The notes beneath the pieces were generated by a model, which did not search any database, was not told the origin of the DNA, and was given only the letters and a program-made list of their open reading frames with translations. The position numbers and the translations under genes are program-made. Source: SKVR01 sp964589855 (GTDB taxonomy: Bacteria; Bacteroidota; Bacteroidia; Bacteroidales; UBA7960). Taken from it: a stretch of DNA of 19,237 nucleotides. Shown piece by piece: positions 7,504 through 15,978 of the stretch. The stretch spans positions 1 to 19,237 of the forward strand of contig CAZPVB010000063.1 in the NCBI GenBank assembly GCA_964589855.1, given 5' to 3'. Numbering within the stretch: the first letter of the stretch is position 1; every line of letters starts with the position of its first letter.

Positions 7504-7537
7504 TTTGTGCTACAAAAGTACAAAATAAAAGCACAAA
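7504..7537 (-). promoter_or_regulatory. Promoter of TonB-domain gene inside an inverted repeat
   Basis: The - strand reads TACTTTTG at 7520-7513, a full TAnnTTTG match. It is bracketed by a perfect 8-bp inverted repeat, TTTGTGCT (7504-7511) and AGCACAAA (7530-7537). The arms are about 26 bases apart centre to centre. A regulator bound to both arms would cover the -7 region. Confidence 0.45.
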
Positions 7538-7624
7538 TTTTTCACGATTCACATTAAATCAACTGAGAAGCTGACCCCTCTTTTTTTATTCATTGCAAAG
7601 AATAAACAGAAAAATTATACCAAA

Positions 7625-7646
7625 GTCTAAAAATAAGTTTTTAGAC
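7625..7646. repeat. Perfect 9-bp hairpin GTCTAAAAA / TTTTTAGAC
   Basis: GTCTAAAAA and TTTTTAGAC are separated by the 4 bases TAAG. The stem is perfect but AT-rich and has no T-run or gene immediately upstream, so it does not look like a terminator. It lies mid-way between two divergent genes and could be an operator. Confidence 0.5.
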
Positions 7647-7804
7647 CAGCGTAATCAAATGGAGAAAAAATATTCAAACGTATTACCTGTTTGAGAAATT
7701 TGATATTGAACCTGGAAATATTTAAAGATCGGGAAACCAGTATTCAAACTCCCCTTTAAAAAGATGATAAAAAAAGCAATCTTAAAAAAACGAACTATTT
7801 TTTT

Positions 7805-7812
7805 TACTTTCG
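7805..7812 (+). promoter_or_regulatory. Weak -7-like box upstream of acyl-CoA synthetase
   Basis: TACTTTCG departs from TAnnTTTG at one position. It lies about 35 bases before the ATG at 7847. No -33 TTTG is visible at the expected distance. Confidence 0.3.
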
Positions 7813-7846
7813 TAAAAAACACATATGAACCTTAAATCCAAACGCA

Positions 7847-9907
7847 ATGATAACAGAACAGCTGATCAATCCCAAAAGTATAGTAGTAGTAGGTGGATCT
7901 GATGATATCACCAAACCCGGAGGGAAAGTATTGAAAAACCTGATTGATGGTAAATTCTCAGGCAGTTTGTATGTAACCAATCTAAAAGAGAGTGAAGTGC
8001 AGGGAATAAAAAGTTATGCCGACCCTACAGATCTTCCGCAGGTAGATTTGGCCATCATAGCCATAGCAGCACGCTTTGTACCGGATACCATCAGCATTTT
8101 ATCCAAACAAAAAGATACCAAAGCATTTATTGTATTGTCGGCAGGTTTTAGCGAAGAAAGTGAAGAGGGAGAAATGCTGGAAAAAGAGATCGTAAAAATG
8201 GTGAATGATGTTGGCGGATCACTGATCGGTCCTAATTGTGTTGGTGTTCTCACGCCCAATCATCACAGCATTTTCACTTATCCGATACCTAAACTGCAAA
8301 CCAACGGTTGTGATTTTATTTCCGGATCGGGTGCTACAGCATGCTTCATTATGGAAGCCGGGATACCCAAGGGTTTAACATTTGCCAATGTATTTTCTGT
8401 GGGAAACAGCGCTCAAATGGGAGTTGAGGAGATTTTGAAGCACCTTGACGAAACCCATGATGAAAATAACAGCAGCAAAATAAAACTTCTTTATCTTGAA
8501 ACGATCAAGAAACCTCAAATGCTTTTGAAGCATGCCAGATCACTCATAAGAAAGGGTTGCAGCATAGCGGCCGTAAAAGCTGGTAGTTCTGATGCAGGCA
8601 GCAGAGCAGCTTCTTCGCATACAGGAGCACTAGCCAGTTCTGACTCTGCAGTGGATGCACTGTTTCGTAAAGCAGGCATAATACGCTGCTTTGGCAGGGA
8701 AGACCTGATAAGTGTTGCTTCCGTGCTTATGCATCCTAAGCCCAAAGGGAAAAATTTCGCGATAATTACCCATGCCGGTGGTCCGGCAGTAATGCTTACC
8801 GATGCCTTAACCAACAATGGTCTCCAGGTACCTCACATCGATATTCCGGAAAGCAGAGAACTGCTAAACCATCTGTTCCCGGGGTCATCTGTTTCAAACC
8901 CCATTGATTTTCTGGCTACAGGAACAGCAGAGCAACTCGGTATCATCATTGATTATGTAGAAGAAAGATTTAAAGATATAGATGCCATGGTGGTAATTTT
9001 TGGCACTCCTGGTTTGTTTCCTGTATTCAATGTTTATGATGTACTGGATCTGAAGATGTCAGAATGCAAAAAACCGATCTATCCTGTTTTACCTTCTACA
9101 CTTACAGCAAAGGAGGAGGTTGACAAATTCATCTCTAAGGGCAGGATAAACTTTCCGGATGAAGTTGTTCTGGGAAATGCTCTTGCAAGGGTTTTCAATA
9201 CCCCTTCACCAGCAGAAGAATCCCTTACCTTACCTGATATAGACAAGTCAAAGATCAGAGCGATCATAAACAAATCAGACAGTGGATACCTGGCCCCGGA
9301 AATTGTTCAGCAACTGCTTGATGCTGCAGGCATTCCACGTGCCGGGGAGGCAGTGGTACAATCTGCCCGGGAAGCATCCCAGGCTGCTGATGATCTTGGT
9401 TTCCCGGTAGTGATGAAGGTGGTGGGACCAGTTCATAAATCGGATGTAGGAGGGGTTGTTCTGAATGTAAAGGATGACAACCAGGTAAAAGCACAATTCG
9501 ACAGGATGATAAAAATACCCGAAACAACCGCCATATTGATACAACCCATGCTCTCTGGAACGGAACTTTTTGCAGGAGCCAAACACGAGGAAAACTTTGG
9601 GCATATGATTCTTTGCGGATTAGGTGGTATTTTTATTGAAGTCCTCCGTGATGTGGCACAAAATCTTGCCCCGGTAGATCATGGGGAAGCCATGTCAATG
9701 ATCAGATCACTGAAAAGCTACAAAATAATTGAAGGAATAAGGGGCAATGAAGGTGTTGATGAGGAAAAGTTTGCAGATATTTTGGTGAGATTATCTGCTT
9801 TGCTGCAAGCTGCACCCGAAATTACCGAACTGGATCTGAACCCACTTTTAGGTTCTTCAGCACAAGTTGTGGCAGTGGATGCCCGCATCAACATTGAAAA
9901 GCAATAG
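7847..9907 (+). CDS. ADP-forming acetate/acyl-CoA synthetase, fused alpha-beta
   Basis: This 686-aa enzyme interconverts an acyl-CoA, ADP and phosphate with the free acid, CoA and ATP. It can therefore make ATP by substrate-level phosphorylation during fermentation. Domains in order: CoA-binding Rossmann domain (about 5-130, INPKSIVVVGGSDD), succinyl-CoA-ligase-like domains (about 145-450) and a C-terminal ATP-grasp (about 465-680). The phosphorylated histidine is most likely H258 in SSHTGALASSD. The beta part has MKVVGPVHKSDVGGV and GLGGIFIEVLRD, typical of ATP-grasp_5, so the catalytic parts are intact. The alpha-then-beta fusion matches single-chain ACDs. Paralogues with acetyl-, propionyl- or aryl-acyl specificity look alike, so the substrate is inferred only broadly. 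It is monocistronic, divergent from the TonB-domain gene and convergent with panE. Confidence 0.93.
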   Translation: MITEQLINPKSIVVVGGSDDITKPGGKVLKNLIDGKFSGSLYVTNLKESEVQGIKSYADPTDLPQVDLAIIAIAARFVPDTISILSKQKDTKAFIVLSAGFSEESEEGEMLEKEIVKMVNDVGGSLIGPNCVGVLTPNHHSIFTYPIPKLQTNGCDFISGSGATACFIMEAGIPKGLTFANVFSVGNSAQMGVEEILKHLDETHDENNSSKIKLLYLETIKKPQMLLKHARSLIRKGCSIAAVKAGSSDAGSRAASSHTGALASSDSAVDALFRKAGIIRCFGREDLISVASVLMHPKPKGKNFAIITHAGGPAVMLTDALTNNGLQVPHIDIPESRELLNHLFPGSSVSNPIDFLATGTAEQLGIIIDYVEERFKDIDAMVVIFGTPGLFPVFNVYDVLDLKMSECKKPIYPVLPSTLTAKEEVDKFISKGRINFPDEVVLGNALARVFNTPSPAEESLTLPDIDKSKIRAIINKSDSGYLAPEIVQQLLDAAGIPRAGEAVVQSAREASQAADDLGFPVVMKVVGPVHKSDVGGVVLNVKDDNQVKAQFDRMIKIPETTAILIQPMLSGTELFAGAKHEENFGHMILCGLGGIFIEVLRDVAQNLAPVDHGEAMSMIRSLKSYKIIEGIRGNEGVDEEKFADILVRLSALLQAAPEITELDLNPLLGSSAQVVAVDARINIEKQ

Positions 9908-9942
9908 CAGAAAAAGATTTATGCTGAGATGGATCTTTCTGC
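9907..9942. terminator. Imperfect hairpin between convergent genes
   Basis: GCAGAAAAAGAT pairs with ATCTTTCTGC, leaving a 2-base bulge, directly after the acyl-CoA synthetase stop and 16 bases before the end of panE. The position suits a bidirectional terminator, but neither side has a clear T-run. Confidence 0.35.
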
Positions 9943-9957
9943 GGAAAAGTAATCATT

Positions 9958-10893
9958 TTACAACTGTCCCCTGGCTTTCATTTCCATGGGTAAAATGCAA
10001 TTGTATACAAACTCGTTAACGGGGACTGGCAGGTTATTTCTCCTTGATAGTTTTACCACAGTACCATTTTGGTATTCAATTTCGGAGGGTTTTCCTTCCC
10101 ACACATCCCGGGTAAGAGAAGAAGTGGTATTGGGTGGAAAAGAGTCTATAAAAGCAACCATCTTATCTACATAATCAGGTTGTATAGTCACCCCTTCCCT
10201 TTGCGAAAGATTATATACCTCCTGAAAAAGATCGGTCATCATCTGCCGGGTTTCGGGCACAGACCGTAATTCGCCATATGTTGTGCGGGTTACAGCCAAC
10301 AATCCGCTTACGCAAATATTGATGAACTTTTCCCAAAGATCCGACTGAATATTTTCCGAAACTTTATTGTCAATCCCGGATTGATCGAAAATCTTCTTCA
10401 TGGCAAGTACCCTGTCTGTTATCTTGTTATCAGTCTCGCCAAAGACAATAACAGGATCAACCCCAAAATGATTGATCACTCCAGGTGCTTCAATTTTACT
10501 GATGATACGACACAATCCAAACACCACATTTTTCTCGTCTAGCACCTGGGTAAGTTCGTATGTTGCCATCACCCCATTCTGAAGTGGCAATACAACAGCA
10601 TCGGGTTTTAAAAATGGTTCGATGGCTAGTGCCACCTCTTTCACCTGCCAGGCTTTCACGCCAAGGATGACAAGATCAGCATTTTTCACAATTTCGAAAT
10701 GATTGGAAGCATTTACAGAATTCAAAGTAAAATCACCCTGAATACTTTTGACGACAAGACCATTTTGTTGCATCGCTTTCAGGTGCTCTCCCCTGGCAAT
10801 AAAATCTACATGAAAACCTGCACGGGCAAGCTTTGCGCCAAAAAAACCACCAATACCTCCAGCACCAACAACGGATATAGTTTGCATAATCAT
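9958..10893 (-). CDS. panE: 2-dehydropantoate 2-reductase (ketopantoate reductase)
   Basis: This 311-aa product fits NADPH-dependent reduction of ketopantoate to pantoate on the way to coenzyme A. The N-terminal Rossmann fold carries SVVGAGGIGGFFGAKLARAG (7-26) for the cofactor. The LQNGV segment is at 104-108. The catalytic lysine is K189 in DLWEKFINICVSGL. The C-terminal helical domain has the family motif around TTSSLTRDVWEGKPSEIEYQNG, including the active-site glutamate region, and then NLPVPVNEFVY. Length is typical. ATG at 10887 (MQTISVVGAGG) is an equally good start. Some proteins of this fold act on other 2-oxo acids, so panE function is probable rather than proven. A -7 box lies 18 bases upstream. 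The preceding lipid-kinase gene ends 36 bases away. Confidence 0.88.
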   Translation of the reverse strand: MIMQTISVVGAGGIGGFFGAKLARAGFHVDFIARGEHLKAMQQNGLVVKSIQGDFTLNSVNASNHFEIVKNADLVILGVKAWQVKEVALAIEPFLKPDAVVLPLQNGVMATYELTQVLDEKNVVFGLCRIISKIEAPGVINHFGVDPVIVFGETDNKITDRVLAMKKIFDQSGIDNKVSENIQSDLWEKFINICVSGLLAVTRTTYGELRSVPETRQMMTDLFQEVYNLSQREGVTIQPDYVDKMVAFIDSFPPNTTSSLTRDVWEGKPSEIEYQNGTVVKLSRRNNLPVPVNEFVYNCILPMEMKARGQL

Positions 10894-10910
10894 AATTTGT
10901 TATTAAAACA

Positions 10911-10918
10911 CAAAGATA
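10911..10918 (-). promoter_or_regulatory. Bacteroidota-type -7 box upstream of panE
   Basis: The - strand reads TATCTTTG, a full TAnnTTTG match, with TTG and TTTG motifs a little closer than the ideal -33 spacing. It sits between the lipid-kinase stop and the panE start, so panE may have its own promoter within a two-gene unit. Confidence 0.5.
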
Positions 10919-10929
10919 TACATTCAAAA

Positions 10930-11808
10930 TCAAGGCACAATGACCTTTAAGGATAAAGGGCTCGCTTTTACATGTAATTCTTCAGGACACTCTGCAGGAT
11001 CTCCGTCAATATGAAGAAAGTCGTCTGGTGCAACCTCAACCTTACACTCAGAGCACCTGAGATATTTCACAAAGGGAAAAAAATGAATGATACCCAATAA
11101 CATAGCAATGCCCATGAAGGGTGCGATGATGGGAGATACTTTCTTAAGCATAACAATATCCAGCTTTCCATCCTTAAGAGAAGCACGGGGAGCAATTCGG
11201 GCATGATTGCCAAACTGATTGGAATTGGCGAAGGATACAAGCAATGATATGGTTTTGTAAGAACCATCAGATGACTTAATGGTGTATTCTTTGGGGCAAT
11301 AGCGAAAATATTCCTTTAATATCATCCTTAGATAGGTCCAAAACCCTCTTTGATCATTTTTATTGAAAAGATAAGCAACTCTGGCATCAAATCCCACACC
11401 TGAGAGATTAAATCCGTATTTCCCATTAATCATGTAAGAATCTATTACATCAGTCTTCATTCTGGAAATGATTTTCACAGATCTTTTTGTTGAGGAGGGA
11501 ATTTTCAGATGGTTGGCAAGCCCGTTACCAGAACCTTTGGGAACAATTCCCAGGGCTACATTTGTATTTACCAATGCTTTTGCTGTTTCATTTACCGAAC
11601 CATCACCTCCTGCTACTACTACAATATCGGTTTTATTTTTCACAGCATCTGCGGCAAGTTGTGTTGCATGGCCAGGATATTGTGTAAAAACAATTTCTTT
11701 ATCAAAATTATTTTTGTCCAGATGTTTTTGAAACAAGATTGACAATCCATCTTTTTTTTGCCTCCCCGACATAGGATTGATAATGATCAGGATTTTTTTC
11801 CTCGGCAT
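10930..11808 (-). CDS. Diacylglycerol kinase-type lipid kinase (DagK/YegS family)
   Basis: This 292-aa protein is of the DAGK catalytic superfamily, which transfers ATP phosphate to a lipid hydroxyl (diacylglycerol, sphingosine or similar). NPMSG at 11-15 and GGDGSVNE at 67-74 form the nucleotide-binding loop, followed by GIVPKGSGNGLANHL (87-101). The C-terminal beta-sandwich includes GVGFDARVAYLFN, ARIAPRASLKDGKLDIVML and HIDGDPAE, all usual for the family. It is soluble with no TM segment, acting at the inner face of the membrane. Lipid specificity cannot be told; in Bacteroidota, phospholipid recycling or sphingolipid phosphorylation are both possible. It is upstream of panE on the same strand, with no functional link evident. 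Confidence 0.9.
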   Translation of the reverse strand: MPRKKILIIINPMSGRQKKDGLSILFQKHLDKNNFDKEIVFTQYPGHATQLAADAVKNKTDIVVVAGGDGSVNETAKALVNTNVALGIVPKGSGNGLANHLKIPSSTKRSVKIISRMKTDVIDSYMINGKYGFNLSGVGFDARVAYLFNKNDQRGFWTYLRMILKEYFRYCPKEYTIKSSDGSYKTISLLVSFANSNQFGNHARIAPRASLKDGKLDIVMLKKVSPIIAPFMGIAMLLGIIHFFPFVKYLRCSECKVEVAPDDFLHIDGDPAECPEELHVKASPLSLKVIVP

Positions 11809-11890
11809 GCTACAGGTAAAAATAAAGTTTAGAAGAAAAAATCTTCAAATTAAAACAGTCAAAAAAAACAGAAAAGAGAATAACATATAG

Positions 11891-11927
11891 AAAAACCGGG
11901 CAATATAAGATATACTACCCGGTTTTA
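11891..11927 (-). terminator. Rho-independent terminator of ferritin gene
   Basis: A perfect 9-bp inverted repeat AAAACCGGG / CCCGGTTTT (11892-11900 and 11918-11926) has a 17-base AT loop, and the - strand copy ends in a run of five T. It lies about 55 bases past the ferritin stop. The arms begin with A and end with T, so it could also stop transcripts from the other strand. Confidence 0.8.
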
Positions 11928-11980
11928 TGAAGAAAATTTCAATCGAGTTATCAAAAATGTTTTCAATCAGTGACCCGGTT

Positions 11981-12481
11981 TTATTCTTCGCTTCCGCTTT
12001 GGCGGATAGACATAATATCCCGGTCGAAAACATACAGATTTCCTCCACCCAGCAAACTAAGTTTGTCAAGAATCTTCTGCACAGAAGATTCCTCTTCGAG
12101 CTGCTCATCTACAAACCATTGTATCCAGTTGTGTGTAGTAAAATCTTTTTCTTCCAAACACATTCCTACAATATTATTGATTGAAGCTGTAACCATTTGT
12201 TCGTGCTCAAGAGAAGCTTCAAAGAGTTGTTTAACGCTTTCAAAATCTCTTGGAGGTTGGTCAACTTTGGGTACAACAGCATAACCGCCTCTTTCATTTA
12301 CGTATTTAATAAATTTGAGCATATGCTGAAGTTCTTCAGCATGTTGAGCATAAAACCATTCAGATGTACCCTCCAGCCCTTTTGCCTCTGACCATGATGC
12401 CATGGCAAGGTATAACTGAGCAGCATATGCTTCTTTTTCAATTTGTTCATTCAATACTTCTTCTAATCTTTTTGGTAACAT
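11981..12481 (-). CDS. ftnA: Non-haem ferritin (iron storage)
   Basis: This 166-aa protein is a four-helix-bundle ferritin that oxidises Fe(II) and stores it as a mineral in a 24-subunit cage. Aligned by eye to E. coli FtnA without gaps in the core, the ferroxidase ligands fall at the same numbers: E17, E50, H53, E94, Q127 and E130. Q127 and E130 place it with bacterial FtnA rather than bacterioferritin, and no haem-binding Met position is evident. The C-terminal tail (LYVFDRDIMSIRQSGSEE) is short and polar. The gene follows atpG by 82 bases on the same strand, with no recognisable -7 box in the gap, so some read-through from the ATP synthase operon is possible. It has its own terminator. Confidence 0.95.
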   Translation of the reverse strand: MLPKRLEEVLNEQIEKEAYAAQLYLAMASWSEAKGLEGTSEWFYAQHAEELQHMLKFIKYVNERGGYAVVPKVDQPPRDFESVKQLFEASLEHEQMVTASINNIVGMCLEEKDFTTHNWIQWFVDEQLEEESSVQKILDKLSLLGGGNLYVFDRDIMSIRQSGSEE

Positions 12482-12563
12482 GGTTTTTCTTTTTTAAGGT
12501 TTATAATTTTTATTTTGTAATTTAGGTATTCTCTTTAAAAAAAACTTTGATCAGGATTTCATT

Positions 12564-13445
12564 TTATGCATCGAGTGCCTCTGCACCACCCACAATTTCA
12601 ACGATTTCGTTGGTAATGGAGGTTTGTCGCGCTTTGTTATAGGCAATCGTAAGATTTTTAAGCAGTTCAGTGGCATTATCCGTAGCTTTGTGCATGGCAG
12701 TCATGCGCGCTCCCTGCTCACTGGCATACGAATCAAGCAGAACCCGGTAAAAATAAGTTTGAATAGATTTGGGTACCAATTCATCCATGAGTTCTTTGCG
12801 CGAAGGTTCCATGATGTATTCCACTTCGGGTGCTTCTTCTTCTTCCAAAACCTGCTCAGGCAAAACCAGAGGTAAGAACTGCTCACTAATGATCTCATAT
12901 ACGGCAGCATTTCTGAAGCGGTTGTAAATCAAATCAATTTTGTGAAACCGCTTTTCATTGATAAGATTCATAGCTTTCCTTGCCATAGCAAAGGCATCCT
13001 CCACTGTAACCTTATCAATAAGTTCGTTATGAACTTCAAAAACTTTGTAAGAGGTTTTCCGGAAAAAGTCCTGTGCTTTTTTTCCAATGACCAGCAACTC
13101 TACATCAAGTCCCTGCTGCCCGAGTTTATGAATATGTTTCAATGATGCTTTTAGCAAGTGCGAATTAAAAGTACCACATAATCCTTTGTTGGCAGTAATG
13201 ACAATAAAAAGAACATTTTTGGGAGAGGGATGTTGGATACATAACGAATTTTTATCCTTTTCACTCAATACATTATTAATTTTATTGAGTGTAAGTCTCA
13301 ATTGTTCTTCATAAGGTCTCAAATTCTGAATGGCAGTTTGCCCCTTTCGCAATTTTGATGCCGATACCATTTTCATGGCACTGGTAATCTGCCTGGTAGA
13401 CTTAATAGAGGCAATTCTGATCCTAACTTCTTTTAAATTTGCCAT
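12564..13445 (-). CDS. atpG: ATP synthase F1 subunit gamma
   Basis: This 293-aa protein is the central rotor shaft of F1. The N-terminal helix MANLKEVRIRIASIKSTRQI(TSAMKMVSASKL) and the C-terminal helix (NKARQTSITNEIVEIVGGAEAL) form the antiparallel coiled coil inside the alpha3beta3 ring, and both are strongly conserved. The middle Rossmann-like part contains ITANKGLCGTFNSHL. An insertion rich in Glu (EEEEAPEVEYIMEPS, about 201-215) is common in Bacteroidota gamma. It follows atpA with a 19-base gap and is the last atp gene here; atpD and atpC do not follow. Confidence 0.97.
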   Translation of the reverse strand: MANLKEVRIRIASIKSTRQITSAMKMVSASKLRKGQTAIQNLRPYEEQLRLTLNKINNVLSEKDKNSLCIQHPSPKNVLFIVITANKGLCGTFNSHLLKASLKHIHKLGQQGLDVELLVIGKKAQDFFRKTSYKVFEVHNELIDKVTVEDAFAMARKAMNLINEKRFHKIDLIYNRFRNAAVYEIISEQFLPLVLPEQVLEEEEAPEVEYIMEPSRKELMDELVPKSIQTYFYRVLLDSYASEQGARMTAMHKATDNATELLKNLTIAYNKARQTSITNEIVEIVGGAEALDA

Positions 13446-13464
13446 AATCGATCGGAATCTTTAA

Positions 13465-15060
13465 TCAAACGTCCTTATTATTTATCAATTCATTGATCAT
13501 ACTTTCGGCATTGGATTCCAGAACCTGGATAATATTATCAGTAAGTTTTCCTGCTCTTAGTTCATCTAATGTATCCCGGTGGTTTTTATCCAGAAAGTCG
13601 AGATATTTCTCTTCGAATTCTGCTACTTTATTAAGTGGTAATTTTCTCAAAAGACCTTTGGTACCACAATAAACAATCGCAATTTGTTTCTCAACGGGTA
13701 CGGGGCTAAATTGCCCTTGTTTGAGGATTTCTACATTACGGGCACCCTTATCGAGTACTGCTTTGGTTGTAGGATCAAGGTCAGAACCAAATTTAGAAAA
13801 TGCTTCAAGTTCGCGGTATTGTGCCTGATCAAGTTTAAGCGTACCTGCAACTTTTTTCATAGACTTGATTTGAGCATTTCCTCCTACTCTGGAAACCGAT
13901 ATACCCACATTAATAGCAGGTCTGATACCAGAATTAAAAAGATCAGATTCAAGAAAAATTTGCCCGTCGGTGATGGAGATTACATTGGTTGGAATATAGG
14001 CAGAAACATCACCTGCCTGTGTTTCAATAATCGGAAGGGCTGTAAGAGATCCCCCACCTTTTACCAAGCCTTTGATAGCGTTAGGGATATCATTCATTTT
14101 ACCCGCAATTTCATCCGAATCGATAATTTTAGCAGCTCTTTCCAGCAAACGACTATGCAGGTAAAAAACATCACCGGGGTAAGCTTCTCTTCCGGGTGGT
14201 CTTCTCAGAAGCAGAGATACCTCGCGATAAGAAACAGCTTGCTTGGAAAGGTCATCAAAAACAACCAGAGCAGGTCGTCCCGTATCGCGAAAATACTCAC
14301 CAATAGCAGCACCGGCAAAAGGGGCAAAAAATTGCATTGCGGCAGGATCGCTGGCATTGGCCGAAACGATGGTGGTATATTGCATAGCACCATGCATTTC
14401 AAGAATATTTTGAATACTTGCCACTGTAGATCCTTTTTGTCCGATAGCAACATACACACAAAAAACAGGTTCGCCTTTATCAAAGAATTCCTTTTGATTA
14501 ATGATCGTATCCAGGGCAATTGTACTTTTACCAGTTTGCCTGTCTCCGATGATTAGTTCACGTTGTCCACGCCCGATGGGAATCATGGAGTCAATGGCTT
14601 TCAAACCAGTTTGCAAAGGTTCGTTTACAGGTTGTCGGTAAATAACCCCTGGTGCTTTTCTTTCGAGTGGCATTTCATAGAGTTTACCCTCTATAGCTCC
14701 TTTGCCGTCAATAGGGAATCCAAGTGTATTGATTACGCGCCCCAGCAATCCTTCTCCTACTTTAAGAGATGCTATTCTTTTGGTACGTTTTACAAGGTGA
14801 CCCTCTTTTACGGCGTGTGCTTCACCCAACAATACTACCCCTACGTTATCTTCTTCGAGATTGAGCACAACACCTTGAAGATCGGTTTCGTCAAAATCAA
14901 CAAGTTCACCACTTTTAGCACCAGAGAGGCCGTAAATACGGGCAATACCATCACCAATCTGTAAAACGGTACCTGTTTCTTCCAATTCAGATTCCATGCT
15001 GAATCCAGCCATTTCTTGTCGTAAGATTGCAGATATCTCTGCTGGTTTTATTTCGCCCAT
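13465..15060 (-). CDS. atpA: ATP synthase F1 subunit alpha
   Basis: This 531-aa protein is the non-catalytic nucleotide-binding subunit of F1. The N-terminal beta-barrel (about 25-95) contains VLQIGDGIARIYGL. The Walker A loop GDRQTGKST is at 172-180. The alpha signature around ISVSRVGGNAQIKSMKKVAG carries the conserved arginine that reaches the catalytic site of beta. The C-terminal helical domain ends with an acidic, Asn-rich tail. Length is slightly above the E. coli subunit, as is common in Bacteroidota. It lies 70 bases after atpH and 19 before atpG, in operon order. Confidence 0.98.
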   Translation of the reverse strand: MGEIKPAEISAILRQEMAGFSMESELEETGTVLQIGDGIARIYGLSGAKSGELVDFDETDLQGVVLNLEEDNVGVVLLGEAHAVKEGHLVKRTKRIASLKVGEGLLGRVINTLGFPIDGKGAIEGKLYEMPLERKAPGVIYRQPVNEPLQTGLKAIDSMIPIGRGQRELIIGDRQTGKSTIALDTIINQKEFFDKGEPVFCVYVAIGQKGSTVASIQNILEMHGAMQYTTIVSANASDPAAMQFFAPFAGAAIGEYFRDTGRPALVVFDDLSKQAVSYREVSLLLRRPPGREAYPGDVFYLHSRLLERAAKIIDSDEIAGKMNDIPNAIKGLVKGGGSLTALPIIETQAGDVSAYIPTNVISITDGQIFLESDLFNSGIRPAINVGISVSRVGGNAQIKSMKKVAGTLKLDQAQYRELEAFSKFGSDLDPTTKAVLDKGARNVEILKQGQFSPVPVEKQIAIVYCGTKGLLRKLPLNKVAEFEEKYLDFLDKNHRDTLDELRAGKLTDNIIQVLESNAESMINELINNKDV

Positions 15061-15130
15061 AATTGTTTATTTTACTTTCTTTGAAATAGAAAAAGGTAAT
15101 GAAAAAAACAGATCATGAATTAACATCTGC

Positions 15131-15673
15131 CTAATTACCTAATAATTCTCTTTTTATATTTGATAATTTCCTTTTAATACTCGCATCATATTGCAAATCT
15201 CCTACTCTTAAAATAAATCCTCCTATAATATCAGGTTTTAGGTGACTTTGAAATTCAATTTTTGATTTGGAAGTAATATTTTTGGCAATACTTCTTGCTC
15301 TTTCTTCTGTATCTGAATCTACACCTGCTGCTGTAATCAATGTAACGGTTTCAATATCGAGGTTTTGCTTGTGTAATCTCATATATTCAAAAGCGATTCC
15401 TTCAATAAGAAGTGCCCTTTTCTTCCTGACAATAATGGTAAGATATTGCATGGTGACAGGGTGCACTTTATCCTTAAAAATAGTTCTGATGATATTTTGT
15501 TTTTTGGAAACCCTTACAATAGGGCTATTTAGAATCGTTTTTAAGTCCTTATTTGCAGATAGACTGTTGTAGATCAGTTGCATATCGTCATAGGCCTGAT
15601 GCGAAATATCACTTTCTTTGGCCAGACCCCATAAAGCTTTTGCATAACGATTAGATACACGTAAATTTTTCAT
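15131..15673 (-). CDS. atpH: ATP synthase F1 subunit delta
   Basis: This 180-aa stator subunit joins the top of alpha3beta3 to the b-subunit stalk. The N-terminal helical domain starts RVSNRYAKALWGLAKESD. The C-terminal motif IIGGFILRVGDLQYDASIKRKLSNIKREL is the family signature. Length is standard. The upstream atpF gene ends 305 bases away, an unusually wide gap for genes that are usually tight or overlapping. Confidence 0.96.
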   Translation of the reverse strand: MKNLRVSNRYAKALWGLAKESDISHQAYDDMQLIYNSLSANKDLKTILNSPIVRVSKKQNIIRTIFKDKVHPVTMQYLTIIVRKKRALLIEGIAFEYMRLHKQNLDIETVTLITAAGVDSDTEERARSIAKNITSKSKIEFQSHLKPDIIGGFILRVGDLQYDASIKRKLSNIKRELLGN

Positions 15674-15978
15674 TCAGAAACCATTTTATTTATTTGCTGC
15701 TGGTCATCCTTAAGCATCTATTTCTAAAAAAATGAGACCAATATCTTCATTAACGGCATACTAATTAATATATCATATTTATTTTCCTAACCCATATAAG
15801 GTAAAGAAAAACAACAATACTATCAATCAATCCAATGGACTCAAATTCATTCATGAATTACTACAGACAAAACAAACACTTCTTGTATTTTTTGACAAAA
15901 AAGTTTGAATATCTGCTACCCGGTTATGCATGTTTCCCAACACAGAGAAAAACAATCGTTTTCAAAGTAGGAACAGTA
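15674..15978. other. 305-bp gene-free gap inside the ATP synthase operon (atpF-atpH)
   Basis: The region is AT-rich with no convincing frame on the coding strand, no full TAnnTTTG box, no hairpin with a T-run and no copy of the dispersed repeat. A + strand frame starting at 15835 runs antisense into atpF and looks like chance. Confidence 0.6.

Larger units (their letters stand above)
7437..7846. other. Intergenic region between divergent TonB-domain and acyl-CoA synthetase genes
   Basis: This 410-bp AT-rich spacer has no gene recognised. It contains a - strand -7 box with an overlapping inverted repeat (7504-7537), a perfect 9-bp hairpin (7625-7646) and a weak + strand promoter-like box (7805-7812). 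Confidence 0.6.

Noticed and set aside
13684..14556. 290-codon frame on the + strand opposite atpA
   Set aside because: It lies wholly antisense to an unmistakable atpA; its composition (many Arg, Asn, Phe, Cys) is that of a mirror frame, with no recognisable domain.
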